Source: Iodobacter sp. BJB302
GTDB lineage: Bacteria > Pseudomonadota > Gammaproteobacteria > Burkholderiales > Chitinibacteraceae
Assembly: GCF_002735645.1 (NCBI RefSeq)
Contig: NZ_PDZG01000025.1
Coordinates: 1 to 56,347, forward strand
Direction of reading: 5' to 3'
DNA: 56,347 nucleotides
How positions within the stretch are numbered: the first letter of the stretch is position 1; each line of letters starts with the position of its first letter. This document shows, piece after piece, positions 18,965-27,064 of the stretch. The notes under the pieces were generated by a model. The model was given only the letters and a program-made list of their open reading frames with translations, did no database searches and was not told the DNA's origin. Position numbers and translations under genes: made by a program.

Positions 18965-20080
18965 GTGGCATTTTCATTTATCCGTAAGAAATTTACCCCA
19001 AATGTACCCGCTCATTTATCCGCAGTTGAAGTTAATGAAAACACCCGCACGCCAACTGCAGAGCCGGATTTTAATCTTGCACAGCTCAGCATTGAAGTGA
19101 TCGATAATGAATCGCAGCTCACACCGATTCAGGAAGAAGCGGCCATGCTGCATAGCGGCGGGCAAAGCGAATTAGCCTTACAACTATTACAGACAGAAAT
19201 AAAAAAAATAGCGGGATTGCGCCAGACTGAAACATGGTTAATGCTATTTGAATTATTACAGCAACATAACAATAAATCACTTTTTGATGAAATTGCTTTG
19301 CAATATGTTTTGGAATTTGAAAAAACGCCGCCCGCATGGCGTGAAGTCAGTGCACATAATGACAATGAGCAATCCAATTACTATCTATTTCCGGCGGTTT
19401 TAAGCAGCCTGCAAATTGATCAGGAAATTGCTTCATTTGAAGCCGCTTGCAAAAATTGCCATCACTTGCGAATGGATTTAGCAAGGGTCACCCAGATTGA
19501 TACCATTGCCGCGGCAGAATTACTCGCGCTGTGGCAGCGTTGCGCCAAAAATAACATTCGTTTGCAATTATCAGGCCGTACAGAAATTGAGCAGCTGCTG
19601 CGTAAGCGCATTCAAACCGGCCGGGCCATTCCGGCGGAAGCGCCACTTTGGCTGCTTCTGATTGAATTACAGCAAATACAGGGCCTGCAGGACGAGTTTG
19701 AAAATCTGGCCGTTGATTATGCAATTACCTTTGAAGTTTCCCCTCCTTCATGGATTGCTACAGATCGCTTGCCCGATCTTCCTTTGCCCGCTGAAATTAA
19801 TTTACCCGCCCAGCCTGCAGACCGCTTACTGATTGCGGGAGATTTGCTCAATACCAAGCCAGAAAAAATAGCTGTTATTCGTGATTTTGTGCGCTTGCAT
19901 GAATTTCCGGTGCTTGATTTTAACGCCGTGCGCCGCCTTGATTTTGATTCCGCCGGGCAACTTCTGGGCCTTTGTATGGATAATCCACAGCAAATTACCT
20001 TTTGTAATGTCAACGCCCTGGTGCTGGCCTTGTTCCGCATCATGGGCATTACCGAGCTTGCTGTGTTGTCCTTATCCTGA
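18965..20080 (+). CDS. Duplicated STAS-like (MlaB-type) domain protein
   Basis: 371 residues starting at GTG, with a weak GGA about 9 bases upstream. After a charged N-terminus it contains two similar modules, each a helical part then a STAS-like part. The helical copies read TWLMLFELLQQHNNKSLFDE..EFEKTPPAW and LWLLLIELQQIQGLQDEFE..FEVSPPSW; the STAS parts include LARVTQIDTIAAAELLALW and FNAVRRLDFDSAGQLLGL. STAS domains bind partners such as kinases, anti-sigma factors or lipid transport ATPases; the partner here is unknown. It sits 64 bp upstream of hslV and may share its transcript. No signal peptide, so cytosolic. Confidence 0.75.
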   Translation: MAFSFIRKKFTPNVPAHLSAVEVNENTRTPTAEPDFNLAQLSIEVIDNESQLTPIQEEAAMLHSGGQSELALQLLQTEIKKIAGLRQTETWLMLFELLQQHNNKSLFDEIALQYVLEFEKTPPAWREVSAHNDNEQSNYYLFPAVLSSLQIDQEIASFEAACKNCHHLRMDLARVTQIDTIAAAELLALWQRCAKNNIRLQLSGRTEIEQLLRKRIQTGRAIPAEAPLWLLLIELQQIQGLQDEFENLAVDYAITFEVSPPSWIATDRLPDLPLPAEINLPAQPADRLLIAGDLLNTKPEKIAVIRDFVRLHEFPVLDFNAVRRLDFDSAGQLLGLCMDNPQQITFCNVNALVLALFRIMGITELAVLSLS

Positions 20081-20144
20081 AGCACTTGTAATTTAGCAAC
20101 CCAGCCGCCACATCAGGCTTATACGATTATTGCGGATTAAGAAT

Positions 20145-20678
20145 ATGGAACAATTTGATGGCACAACGATCGTCTCGGTTCGCCGGGGCGATCTGGTTGC
20201 AGTTGGTGGCGACGGCCAGGTTACGCTGGGCAATGTGGTCATCAAGGGCACTGCGCGTAAAGTGCGTAAGCTATACAACGACAAAGTGATTGTTGGCTTT
20301 GCCGGTGGCACCGCCGATGCATTTACCTTGTTTGAACGCTTTGAGGCAAAGCTGGAAAAGCATCAGGGCCATTTAACCCGCGCGGCAGTAGAGCTGGCTA
20401 AAGACTGGCGTACTGATCGCATGTTGCGCCGTCTTGAAGCCATGCTGATCGTTGCAGATAAAACTGCCACACTGATCATTACAGGCAATGGCGATGTTTT
20501 AGAGCCCGAGCACGGTATTGCGGCCATTGGCTCCGGAGGTGCTTTTGCCCAGTCTGCCGCCCGTGCCCTGCTGGAAAACACGGATCTTGCACCTGAGGTG
20601 GTCGTTAAAAAAGCACTGGAAATCGCCGGTGAGATTTGCATCTATACCAATCAAAACCATACGATTGAAACGATGTAG
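20145..20678 (+). CDS. hslV: HslV (ClpQ) peptidase subunit
   Basis: Proteolytic subunit of the two-part HslUV protease, a double ring of N-terminal-threonine peptidases capped by the HslU ATPase. [15 protein letters not shown] gives the processing site: the six residues before the first Thr are removed so Thr becomes the nucleophile. The [17 protein letters not shown] and [14 protein letters not shown] motifs are all present over 177 residues, the normal length. I start at ATG 20145; a TTG at 20130 would add MRIKN. Unlike the usual arrangement, hslU does not follow; a response regulator does, after a strong terminator. Confidence 0.96.
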   Translation: MEQFDGTTIVSVRRGDLVAVGGDGQVTLGNVVIKGTARKVRKLYNDKVIVGFAGGTADAFTLFERFEAKLEKHQGHLTRAAVELAKDWRTDRMLRRLEAMLIVADKTATLIITGNGDVLEPEHGIAAIGSGGAFAQSAARALLENTDLAPEVVVKKALEIAGEICIYTNQNHTIETM

Positions 20679-20744
20679 TTCCCTGGACTTGTGCGGCCCC
20701 GCAAAGGCGGCCTGTACAGCCACGAATCAAAGCCCTCCCCATGT

Positions 20745-20780
20745 AATGCCCGCGTAAATCATTACGCGGGCATTTTTTAT
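20745..20780 (+). terminator. Terminator after hslV
   Basis: Stem AATGCCCGCGTAA (20745-20757) / TTACGCGGGCATT (20762-20774), 13 bp perfect, followed by TTTTTATTTT. It separates hslV from the response regulator gene. Confidence 0.92.
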
Positions 20781-20899
20781 TTTGCAAGATGGCCCGTTAA
20801 TTATCGCCACGCCATTTGTAAAAGTTGATCCGTATTTATTTTATCTAACAAAACTGCGACAGCCAGCTATAAAGAAAAGTAATTTTTGGATGAGAAATC

Positions 20900-21715
20900 A
20901 TGGCTAAACACTTTTCTATCAGCGAGTTACGGGTTATTTTGCTGGAACCATCACCAGCACAGAATAAACTGATTACTGCCAAACTTAAATTACTCGGGAT
21001 TAGCGATATCATTTCTTTTGAGCTGGCGTCCCAGGCCCTTGCTTCACTCAAAACAGATAACAGCCCAAATTTAATCCTGAGCGCCCTCTATTTAAAAGAT
21101 ATGACGGGCATTGATTTACTGACCCAGCTGCGTAATAACCCGGATACCCAGGATATTGCTTTTGTACTGATTTCCAGCGAAACCCAGCCCAAAGTGCTGG
21201 AGCCTCTGCGCCAGCTGGGAGCCTGTGCGATTATTCCCAAGCCCTTTACCTCTGAAAATCTTGATCACGCGCTTTGCGTTTCCCTTGATTATCTTTCTGA
21301 AGATTTAACGCTGGATCAGGATGATCTGGATTTGGATATGCTGAGAGTTTTACTGGTGGATGATTCAAAAGCCGCCCGTAATTATATGAAGAAAGTATTG
21401 GAAAACCTGGGCGTTCGTAATATCAAAGAGGCGGCCAATGGGCACGAAGGCGTGCAAATGCTGGAAGAATCGGTATTTGATTTACTCATCACCGATTACA
21501 ATATGCCCGAAATGGATGGCAAAGAGCTGATCGAGTTTGTGCGTAAAAACAGCTGGCAAAGCAATATTCCCATTTTGATGGTTTCATCTGAAAGCGACGG
21601 AGGCCGGCTTGCCGCAGTGACCCAGGCAGGCGTTTCCGGAATCTGTGACAAGCCCTTCGAGCCCTCGGTTGTGCGTGGCCTGCTGGAAAAAATCCTGCGT
21701 GATCAGCAGCCATAA
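20900..21715 (+). CDS. Response regulator with two receiver domains, first one degenerate
   Basis: 271 residues made of two receiver (REC) domains and nothing else. The second (about 150-268) is complete: LLVDDSKAARN acidic pocket, phospho-acceptor Asp in DLLITDYNMPEMDG, SSE and a K-P (CDKPFEP). The first (about 10-125) keeps the K-P (IIPKPFT) and Ser (LISSET), but the position of the phospho-acceptor Asp is Ala (NLILSALYLKDMTG) and its acidic pocket reads LLEPS. It therefore probably cannot be phosphorylated and may serve binding or dimerisation. With no output domain it likely works like CheY or as a phosphorelay element. No kinase is adjacent. Confidence 0.88.
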   Translation: MAKHFSISELRVILLEPSPAQNKLITAKLKLLGISDIISFELASQALASLKTDNSPNLILSALYLKDMTGIDLLTQLRNNPDTQDIAFVLISSETQPKVLEPLRQLGACAIIPKPFTSENLDHALCVSLDYLSEDLTLDQDDLDLDMLRVLLVDDSKAARNYMKKVLENLGVRNIKEAANGHEGVQMLEESVFDLLITDYNMPEMDGKELIEFVRKNSWQSNIPILMVSSESDGGRLAAVTQAGVSGICDKPFEPSVVRGLLEKILRDQQP

Positions 21716-21847
21716 GCGGCGCTGAAACAATCTGATGCCCCGCAGCGGATCAATTTATCGCCCCTTTTCCAACTCATTTAAGCCTCCTTTACGCCTTATG
21801 CAGCCAAGCAGGTGGAGCTTAGCTCTGCTTGCCGCTAGAATGTCGCC

Positions 21848-22813
21848 ATGTTGCATACACTTACACTTCTTCGTCAGCTTAAGGCCCATGAATTTACCTC
21901 TGGTGAAGCCATTGCCAGGCAGCTGAATATCTCCAGATCCGCGGTTTCCGGCGCACTGACACGCAGCGTCGATTACGGCGTTGAGCTGGAGCGCCGCCAT
22001 GGCGTGGGCTATAAACTCACTCAAACCCTTGAGTGGCTGGATCATGATCAAATCAGCCGCCAGCTCACCCCCCACAGCCCTTTTAAGCTGCAATTAACCG
22101 ATGAAATTGATTCGACCAACCGGGCGCTGCGCCAGGATAATGCCGCTCCGGGCACCGTGCTGGCTGCCGAATGGCAAAATGCCGGCCGGGGGCGCTTGGG
22201 CCGGCAATGGGTTGGCAGCTTAGGCGGCAGCCTTTTGTTTTCCCTTGTCTGGCGTTTTAGTGGCGGCATGACCCGGCTGGCGGGTTTAAGCCTTGCCGTT
22301 GGCATTGCACTCACAAGAGCGCTTGAGAAAAAAGGCTACGCGGGCATGGGGCTGAAATGGCCCAACGATGTGCTCTGCGCCAAAGGCAAACTGGCGGGTA
22401 TATTAATTGAGCTGTCAGGCGATGCCCTGGGCCCGGCCGATGCGGTTATTGGGATTGGCTTAAATTTGCGCCTGTCTGATGCTGAGCGCCTGAATGCCGA
22501 TCATGCCGCCGACCTCAGCGATTGCCCCGGCCCTGTGCCCGATAGAAATGCCCTGCTTGCGGCCATATTAAACGAGCTGGCCGATATTCTGCCCCGCTTT
22601 GATCAGGATGGTTTTGCGCCGCTCCGGGCCGAATGGGAGGCACGGCATCTGTGGCAAGGCGAACAGGCAAGATTGATTTCGCCTGATGGCAAAGAAAACC
22701 GTGGCCGTATTATTGGTGTGGCAGAAGATGGCGCATTAAGAATGGCAGGAGAAGATGGCTTAAAAATAGCCTATGCAGGCGATGTGAGCTTACGCAGGGA
22801 AAACGCATCATGA
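21848..22813 (+). CDS. birA: Biotin-[acetyl-CoA-carboxylase] ligase / biotin repressor BirA
   Basis: Attaches biotin to the biotin carboxyl carrier protein of acetyl-CoA carboxylase through biotinyl-AMP. The N-terminal 60 residues form a helix-turn-helix (FTSGEAIARQLNISRSAVSG), so it can also repress biotin genes. The catalytic part has the adenylate loop AGRGRLGRQW, the substrate segment LKWPNDV and KLAGILIE, and ends with a C-terminal SH3-like domain. 321 residues matches bifunctional BirA. Its stop overlaps the coaX start by four bases (ATGA), so the two are translationally coupled, a pairing common in betaproteobacteria. Confidence 0.96.
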   Translation: MLHTLTLLRQLKAHEFTSGEAIARQLNISRSAVSGALTRSVDYGVELERRHGVGYKLTQTLEWLDHDQISRQLTPHSPFKLQLTDEIDSTNRALRQDNAAPGTVLAAEWQNAGRGRLGRQWVGSLGGSLLFSLVWRFSGGMTRLAGLSLAVGIALTRALEKKGYAGMGLKWPNDVLCAKGKLAGILIELSGDALGPADAVIGIGLNLRLSDAERLNADHAADLSDCPGPVPDRNALLAAILNELADILPRFDQDGFAPLRAEWEARHLWQGEQARLISPDGKENRGRIIGVAEDGALRMAGEDGLKIAYAGDVSLRRENAS

Positions 22814-23550
22814 AAATGCTCTTAATTGATCTGGGTAATACGCGCATTAAGTGGGCCTATCGTGAAGGCGATATTCTTTCCACAGAAGGCTTCATCCTCA
22901 ATACCGATTTTAATCAGCTGCTACAGCAGCTAATTGCCCTGCCCCAGCCCGATATTATTCATGGCTGCACGGTAGGCTCGCCTGAGCTTGCTACCCGGCT
23001 GGATGAGTTTTGCGGGGCACAGTGGCAGCGTAGCATTGAATGGTTGCAAGTCAGCCGTGAAGCACTGGGCATCCAAAATGGCTATCGCTATTTAGAGCAG
23101 CAGGGGCCGGATCGCTGGGCTGCGGTTTTAGGCGCGCGCAGCCTGTTTCCTGATAAAGCCCTGTTGATCGCCAGCGCTGGAACGGCTCTTACAGTGGATG
23201 CACTCACCGAAGATAATGAATTTTTAGGCGGCATGATCCTGCCCGGTTTACGCCTGATGAAATCTGCATTAGCACAGCAAACAGAGCGTTTAACAGTCAG
23301 TGATGGTGCTTTTCATGATTTTCCGCGCTGCACAACCGATGCCATTCAAACCGGCTGTTTAAGCGCTCTGGCTGGCAGTATTATGGCCATGCATGCCCGC
23401 TTGTCTTTACGGGGTGACACACCGCTTTGTATTTTATCGGGCGGAGATGCCGCCGCAATTGCTCCGCTTTTAAGCGCTTATCAACCCATCATTGCCGAGC
23501 AGCTGGTGCTGCACGGCCTTGCAGCCCTAGCCCGGAATAACGCTTCATGA
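22810..23550 (+). CDS. coaX: Type III pantothenate kinase CoaX
   Basis: First step of coenzyme A synthesis: phosphorylation of pantothenate. The ASKHA-fold motifs are visible: IDLGNTRIKWA (phosphate loop), GPDRWAAVLGA (pantothenate site) and SAGTALTVDAL followed by GGMILPG. 246 residues is normal for the family. Type III kinases are not inhibited by CoA. The start overlaps birA by four bases and its end overlaps the SPOR protein gene by four bases, so all three are one operon. Confidence 0.96.
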   Translation: MKMLLIDLGNTRIKWAYREGDILSTEGFILNTDFNQLLQQLIALPQPDIIHGCTVGSPELATRLDEFCGAQWQRSIEWLQVSREALGIQNGYRYLEQQGPDRWAAVLGARSLFPDKALLIASAGTALTVDALTEDNEFLGGMILPGLRLMKSALAQQTERLTVSDGAFHDFPRCTTDAIQTGCLSALAGSIMAMHARLSLRGDTPLCILSGGDAAAIAPLLSAYQPIIAEQLVLHGLAALARNNAS

Positions 23551-24281
23551 AATGGTTTTGTGCTCTGTTACTGGCTGCCAATCTATTGCTTTGGGGCTAT
23601 CCTTCACGGCCCGTTGCCGCACCGCGCTTAAACGCGGAGATCAATGCAGATAAAGTAAAGCTGATTGCCAGCCTGCCTGTACAAGTTGTTAGCCGGCCAG
23701 CCTCACCGGTTGAGGCGCGCGAAATTGCAGCCGCCAGCGCTGCCATTGCAAAACCCACACCCAAACCCACACCAGTCCCAACACCAACACCAACACCAAC
23801 ACCCACCCCTGCACCCAAAGCAGAGATCGTAACGGCCTGCATGCGCTGGAATGGCATTGGCCAGGAGCAAACCGATACCATGCGGGCCCGCTTAAAAGCA
23901 CTGGGCATCAGCAGCACAGAAACTGTCGTCAGCGGCAAAGTATGGGTTTATATCCCGCCACAAACTGATATTGAGCTTGCAAAGAAAAAAGCACAGCAGC
24001 TTAACGATCAGGGCGTGCAGGACTATTACGTCATCAATAATGGTGGCCGCTGGCAGAATGCCATCTCGCTTGGGGTATTCAGCAGCCGTGAAGGTGCAGA
24101 CCGCCGTTTAAATGAGCTTAAGGAGCAGGGCGTGAAATCTGCCGTCGTCAGAGAGCGGGACGACAGCCCAACCCATGTCACCTTTGCTTTACGTAAGGTT
24201 TCTGCAGATCAGCAGCAAAAGCTGGAGAAACTGAACAATCAGCTAAAAGGAGCACAGCTACAGCAGAGCAAATGCTCCTGA
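23547..24281 (+). CDS. SPOR-domain protein with Pro-Thr repeat linker
   Basis: 244 residues: an N-terminal hydrophobic anchor (LLLAANLLLWGYPS), a short linker, a Pro-Thr-rich tract (about residues 71-92, PTPTPTPTPTP core) that can span the periplasm, then a SPOR-like domain (CMRWNGIGQEQTDTMRARL through FALRKV). SPOR domains bind peptidoglycan stripped of side peptides at the division site. The tract is encoded by near-perfect CCAACA hexamers at about 23778-23803, a site prone to length change. Third gene of the birA-coaX operon, ATGA overlap. Function by domain only. Confidence 0.88.
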   Translation: MKWFCALLLAANLLLWGYPSRPVAAPRLNAEINADKVKLIASLPVQVVSRPASPVEAREIAAASAAIAKPTPKPTPVPTPTPTPTPTPAPKAEIVTACMRWNGIGQEQTDTMRARLKALGISSTETVVSGKVWVYIPPQTDIELAKKKAQQLNDQGVQDYYVINNGGRWQNAISLGVFSSREGADRRLNELKEQGVKSAVVRERDDSPTHVTFALRKVSADQQQKLEKLNNQLKGAQLQQSKCS

Positions 24282-24289
24282 GTCATGCG

Positions 24290-24308
24290 CTTATTCTGAG
24301 AGAATGAG
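24290..24308. terminator. Hairpin between convergent genes
   Basis: Stem CTTATTCT / AGAATGAG with a GAG loop, eight pairs including one G-T, between the stop codons of the SPOR gene and the small lipoprotein gene. It lacks a T tract, so it is only a possible terminator. Confidence 0.4.
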
Positions 24309-24323
24309 CAGAGCAAAAGCATA

Positions 24324-24650
24324 CTATGGGTAGCTGTATAAACGCCAGCGCAGCTCGTTTTCCTGACTGGTGCTTAATTTTGGCTCGGCAGCAGCGGGCA
24401 CAGCCCCTGGCATCACAGCAGAGCGGGTCAGCATTGTGGCGGGTAAAGTTTGTACATGGGGCTCCGGCCTCGCCATCACAACGGGGCCATTGTTTCTGGG
24501 GGCACTATGTGCTGCTGCAGGTGCATGGGCGGCTTTCGCCCGTGAATGCCCGGGTTTTCTTATGTGACGGCTTGAGTTATAAGACGACGCTTCAACGCAG
24601 CTCATGATCAGTAATAAACTAAGCGCAATTGCAACACGCAGGGCATTCAT
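24324..24650 (-). CDS. Small putative lipoprotein downstream of flgT
   Basis: 108 residues. The N-terminus is a signal peptide with a possible lipobox (LLLIMSC, Cys at 18), and the rest is low-complexity, rich in Ala, Pro, His and Arg, ending in LSTSQENELRWRLYSYP. I do not recognise a family. Its ATG overlaps the flgT stop codon by four bases, so it is translated with flgT and probably concerns the flagellum or the outer membrane around it; this is inferred from position only. Confidence 0.65.
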   Translation of the reverse strand: MNALRVAIALSLLLIMSCVEASSYNSSRHIRKPGHSRAKAAHAPAAAHSAPRNNGPVVMARPEPHVQTLPATMLTRSAVMPGAVPAAAEPKLSTSQENELRWRLYSYP

Positions 24651-25993
24651 CTTGATTCCTTCATACTAAAACGCACGTAATCACCCACTTCCGGGCAGAT
24701 GCTGCCATTTTCTAAAATTGCGATCGCAAATAAAGGCTGAACCTGGGTAACGGTTACCGCACTCAGCAACGACTCTGGCGTGCCTAAAGACATGCTACTG
24801 TCCCCATTCACAGCAGCCACTAACTGATTAGGGCCGCTTACCCTGAATAATTGCAATTTATCGCCTTTATTTACTCTTGCAGTGCTTCCGGCATCGATAT
24901 AAATACGGTCTTTTTCTACCCGGCTGATCCTTGCTGCAAAAGCCTGGCAGGCCAGAACATCATCCACACCTGCCACAATTTGCTCCAGCTGCTTCTCAAC
25001 CATTTTACCAAAATCAGTTTCGTAAAAGCGGCGTGAGCCAAACACATTATCCCTGCTTTGAATCACATCCCCGCTCGCCGAATCAGCAAAGCGCTGCTGC
25101 TTTAATAACGCCCCGCTGGCACCATCAAACACATAGACATCGGCCTCAAAACGGCGTGAAGAAGGACTGATTTTTACGCCCAGCTCGGCCAGTGACGGCA
25201 CCCAGCCATTAAATTTAAGCATAGGAATATTCGGGCTAATTTTACGCTCGCCAGTGCGGACGTCATTTCCCCATGCAAGCCCGATCTGCTCACCAGAAGC
25301 ACCCAGATCGCGAATCACGCCACCCACTACAAATTGAGTGCCATAGCGGCGCGCCAGTTCTCTGACCCGCTCTGGCTGCAAAACCGGATCATAAAAACCG
25401 GGTTGCAAATTAAAAGCAGCCTCATTCACCGTGCGCTGTGGCAAATAATGATCCGAAGCCGATAACATACGGCTCAGCTCTTGCTGCAAACCATCCTGAA
25501 AATGGGAAATATCGTTGGCATCAACGGGGTTTTGCAGCTGAAAATGCGCGAGCAGCAGTTTTTTCCGATAGGCAAAATCAGATTGTGCACATTCGCGCAC
25601 AGGCTGCCTTGCCAATCCCTGCGGTGCGCTGCCTGCATTTGCAACAGAGGCCGGTAGAGAGGCCGCTGTTTTTTCTGCAGGAACAGGCTCTGGCTTAGGG
25701 TTCGTTTCTATCATCACATGATAAAAACTGCCTTCACGCCACTCCCTTAATAATTGATACCGGTCCAGCGTTTGTACGGGGTAGACGCGCTGCAGCTCAC
25801 TGACCCGGCCATTTTCAACGTGGCTGCTCGCCTCAACTTTAGCCCCATTCCACAATGAAGCCTGCATCAGGGCATCCTGAATCGCCTCTTGCCTCGCCAT
25901 AGGAATCCCTCCCACGCCGATTGCGGATAAACCTTCAATTTCTGCAGCACAGGCATGAAAGGCCAGAAGCAAGAGCACACAAGCTTTAAGCAA
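24647..25993 (-). CDS. flgT: Flagellar assembly protein FlgT
   Basis: Periplasmic protein of the flagellar H/T ring around the LP ring, needed in Vibrio and relatives for a stable basal body. 448 residues with a signal peptide (1-17), an N-terminal domain (EGLSAIGVGGIPMARQEAIQDAL and YPVQTLDRYQLLREW), a middle domain with RELARRYGTQFVVGGVIRDLG, and a C-terminal SH3-like part (KGDKLQLFRV). The start is TTG at 25993 immediately after the flgP TAA stop, so translation is coupled with no spacer. Family identity is good, mechanism comes from other bacteria. Confidence 0.85.
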   Translation of the reverse strand: MLKACVLLLLAFHACAAEIEGLSAIGVGGIPMARQEAIQDALMQASLWNGAKVEASSHVENGRVSELQRVYPVQTLDRYQLLREWREGSFYHVMIETNPKPEPVPAEKTAASLPASVANAGSAPQGLARQPVRECAQSDFAYRKKLLLAHFQLQNPVDANDISHFQDGLQQELSRMLSASDHYLPQRTVNEAAFNLQPGFYDPVLQPERVRELARRYGTQFVVGGVIRDLGASGEQIGLAWGNDVRTGERKISPNIPMLKFNGWVPSLAELGVKISPSSRRFEADVYVFDGASGALLKQQRFADSASGDVIQSRDNVFGSRRFYETDFGKMVEKQLEQIVAGVDDVLACQAFAARISRVEKDRIYIDAGSTARVNKGDKLQLFRVSGPNQLVAAVNGDSSMSLGTPESLLSAVTVTQVQPLFAIAILENGSICPEVGDYVRFSMKESR

Positions 25994-26404
25994 TTAACGG
26001 CCCCGCATCGCAAAATAATTCTGGTTGGATGATTCTGCCACCAGCTTAGACATGTCTAACTCTAATACGGTCTCGTAAGCGCCTTCTGGCAAGGCATTCA
26101 TCGAAACCACCCGCGCACCGCGAAGATAGGCATCAACATAAATGCGGAAGCTATCATTTTGCACCGCCAAAGCCGCCACCGTGCTGTTACCTGCCAATCT
26201 GAACCCCTGCACTGTTTCGGCCAGCGCACGATAAGCATCCAGCTTTGAGGCACGCATCGACATTAGGCGGCGCTGCGCGCCGGATAAGCCCTCGATTTGA
26301 GGCGGGGCACCATAACCAGCAGCGCTTACCAGCCCTTCTTCAGCAAAAGCCGAGCTCACAGCCAGCAAAGTCGCAAGCGACACCAGAATATGTTTGATCC
26401 GCAT
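25994..26404 (-). CDS. FlgP-like LPP20-family protein
   Basis: 136 residues with a signal peptide (MRIKHILVSLATLLAVSSAFA). The mature part has the LPP20-type pattern RRLMSMRASKLDAYRALAETVQGFRL ... VSMNALPEGAYETVLELDMS found in FlgP, an outer-membrane-associated flagellar protein. Unlike typical FlgP it lacks a clear lipobox Cys. It is first in the flgP-flgT unit and abuts flgT without a gap. AAGGCGG precedes the ATG. A perfect sigma-28-like -10 lies 90 bp upstream. Confidence 0.78.
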   Translation of the reverse strand: MRIKHILVSLATLLAVSSAFAEEGLVSAAGYGAPPQIEGLSGAQRRLMSMRASKLDAYRALAETVQGFRLAGNSTVAALAVQNDSFRIYVDAYLRGARVVSMNALPEGAYETVLELDMSKLVAESSNQNYFAMRGR

Positions 26405-26493
26405 TTTTATACCGCCTTATCTTTAGAGCTGAATTAACTTTAGCATAACGGCCGCCCTGCATTATCTGACTAAAGAGCAGGCCCATCACTGCG

Positions 26494-26501
26494 TTATCGG
26501 C
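26494..26501 (-). promoter_or_regulatory. Possible sigma-28 (FliA) -10 element of the flgP operon
   Basis: The minus strand reads GCCGATAA, an exact match to the FliA -10 consensus, 90 bases before the flgP ATG. The expected -35 (TAAAGTTT) is poorly matched at the proper distance (CTTTATTT), so this is a half site. The flagellar identity of the downstream genes makes it more credible. Confidence 0.45.
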
Positions 26502-26566
26502 AAGAATCAGGAAAAATAAAGCCGTTTTCTGCGAAATAAACCATTAAGCGTAGGAAAGGCGGAAAT

Positions 26567-27058
26567 GTGAGGTGGGGGAAACACCAAGTGCGCTAACCAA
26601 AATCAAAAACAAGAATTTTTAGTGCCTTCGGCACGTTGATTTTGGAGCGGTTAGCCACCACGAAGTCTATGATTTCTGCTTCGCCAAGAAACGAAGCCAA
26701 GCGACAAACTCAAAACCACGAAAACCCATGCACTGCGGACAATCGAGTCGGCGGCAGGCGGGATTGGCTGGATCCTCGCTCCCAAGCGATCCCCCGCCCC
26801 GTTTGTTCCTCGCTCCGGCGTGTTTCAAGGGGACTTTAAAAAGCCCTATGCAAAGAGCGTGGTTACTATGCTTCTTCGCTGCTTGCTAATGAAAAAACAA
26901 TTTGGTTAGCGCATATGGGGCTTCAGCCTAATCCTATCAACTTAAGCAAAGCCGGAGCGTTATGCGATGCTTTTGTAGGTTGGGTTACGCGATAAAGCCC
27001 GCTAACCCAACCTACGAATTCTGCTTAAGTTGATAGGATTGGGCTTCACCCGCCCTAC
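26567..27058. repeat. Family A MITE-like repeat, copy A2, with nested family C element
   Basis: The reference copy. The core has perfect 13-bp terminal inverted repeats: TGCGCTAACCAAA at 26589-26601 and TTTGGTTAGCGCA at 26901-26913 (325 bp). Outside on the right the outer arm is split by an insert bounded by a perfect 19-bp inverted repeat (26930-26948 and 27022-27040, AATCCTATCAACTTAAGCA), which itself encloses a smaller palindrome GTAGGTTGGGTTACGCG...CCCAACCTAC at 26975-27015 (family C). The arm resumes as GGGCTTCACCCGCCCTAC, ending at 27058, seven bases before trmB stops. No ORF of coding quality inside. Confidence 0.85.
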
Positions 27059-27064
27059 AAATAA

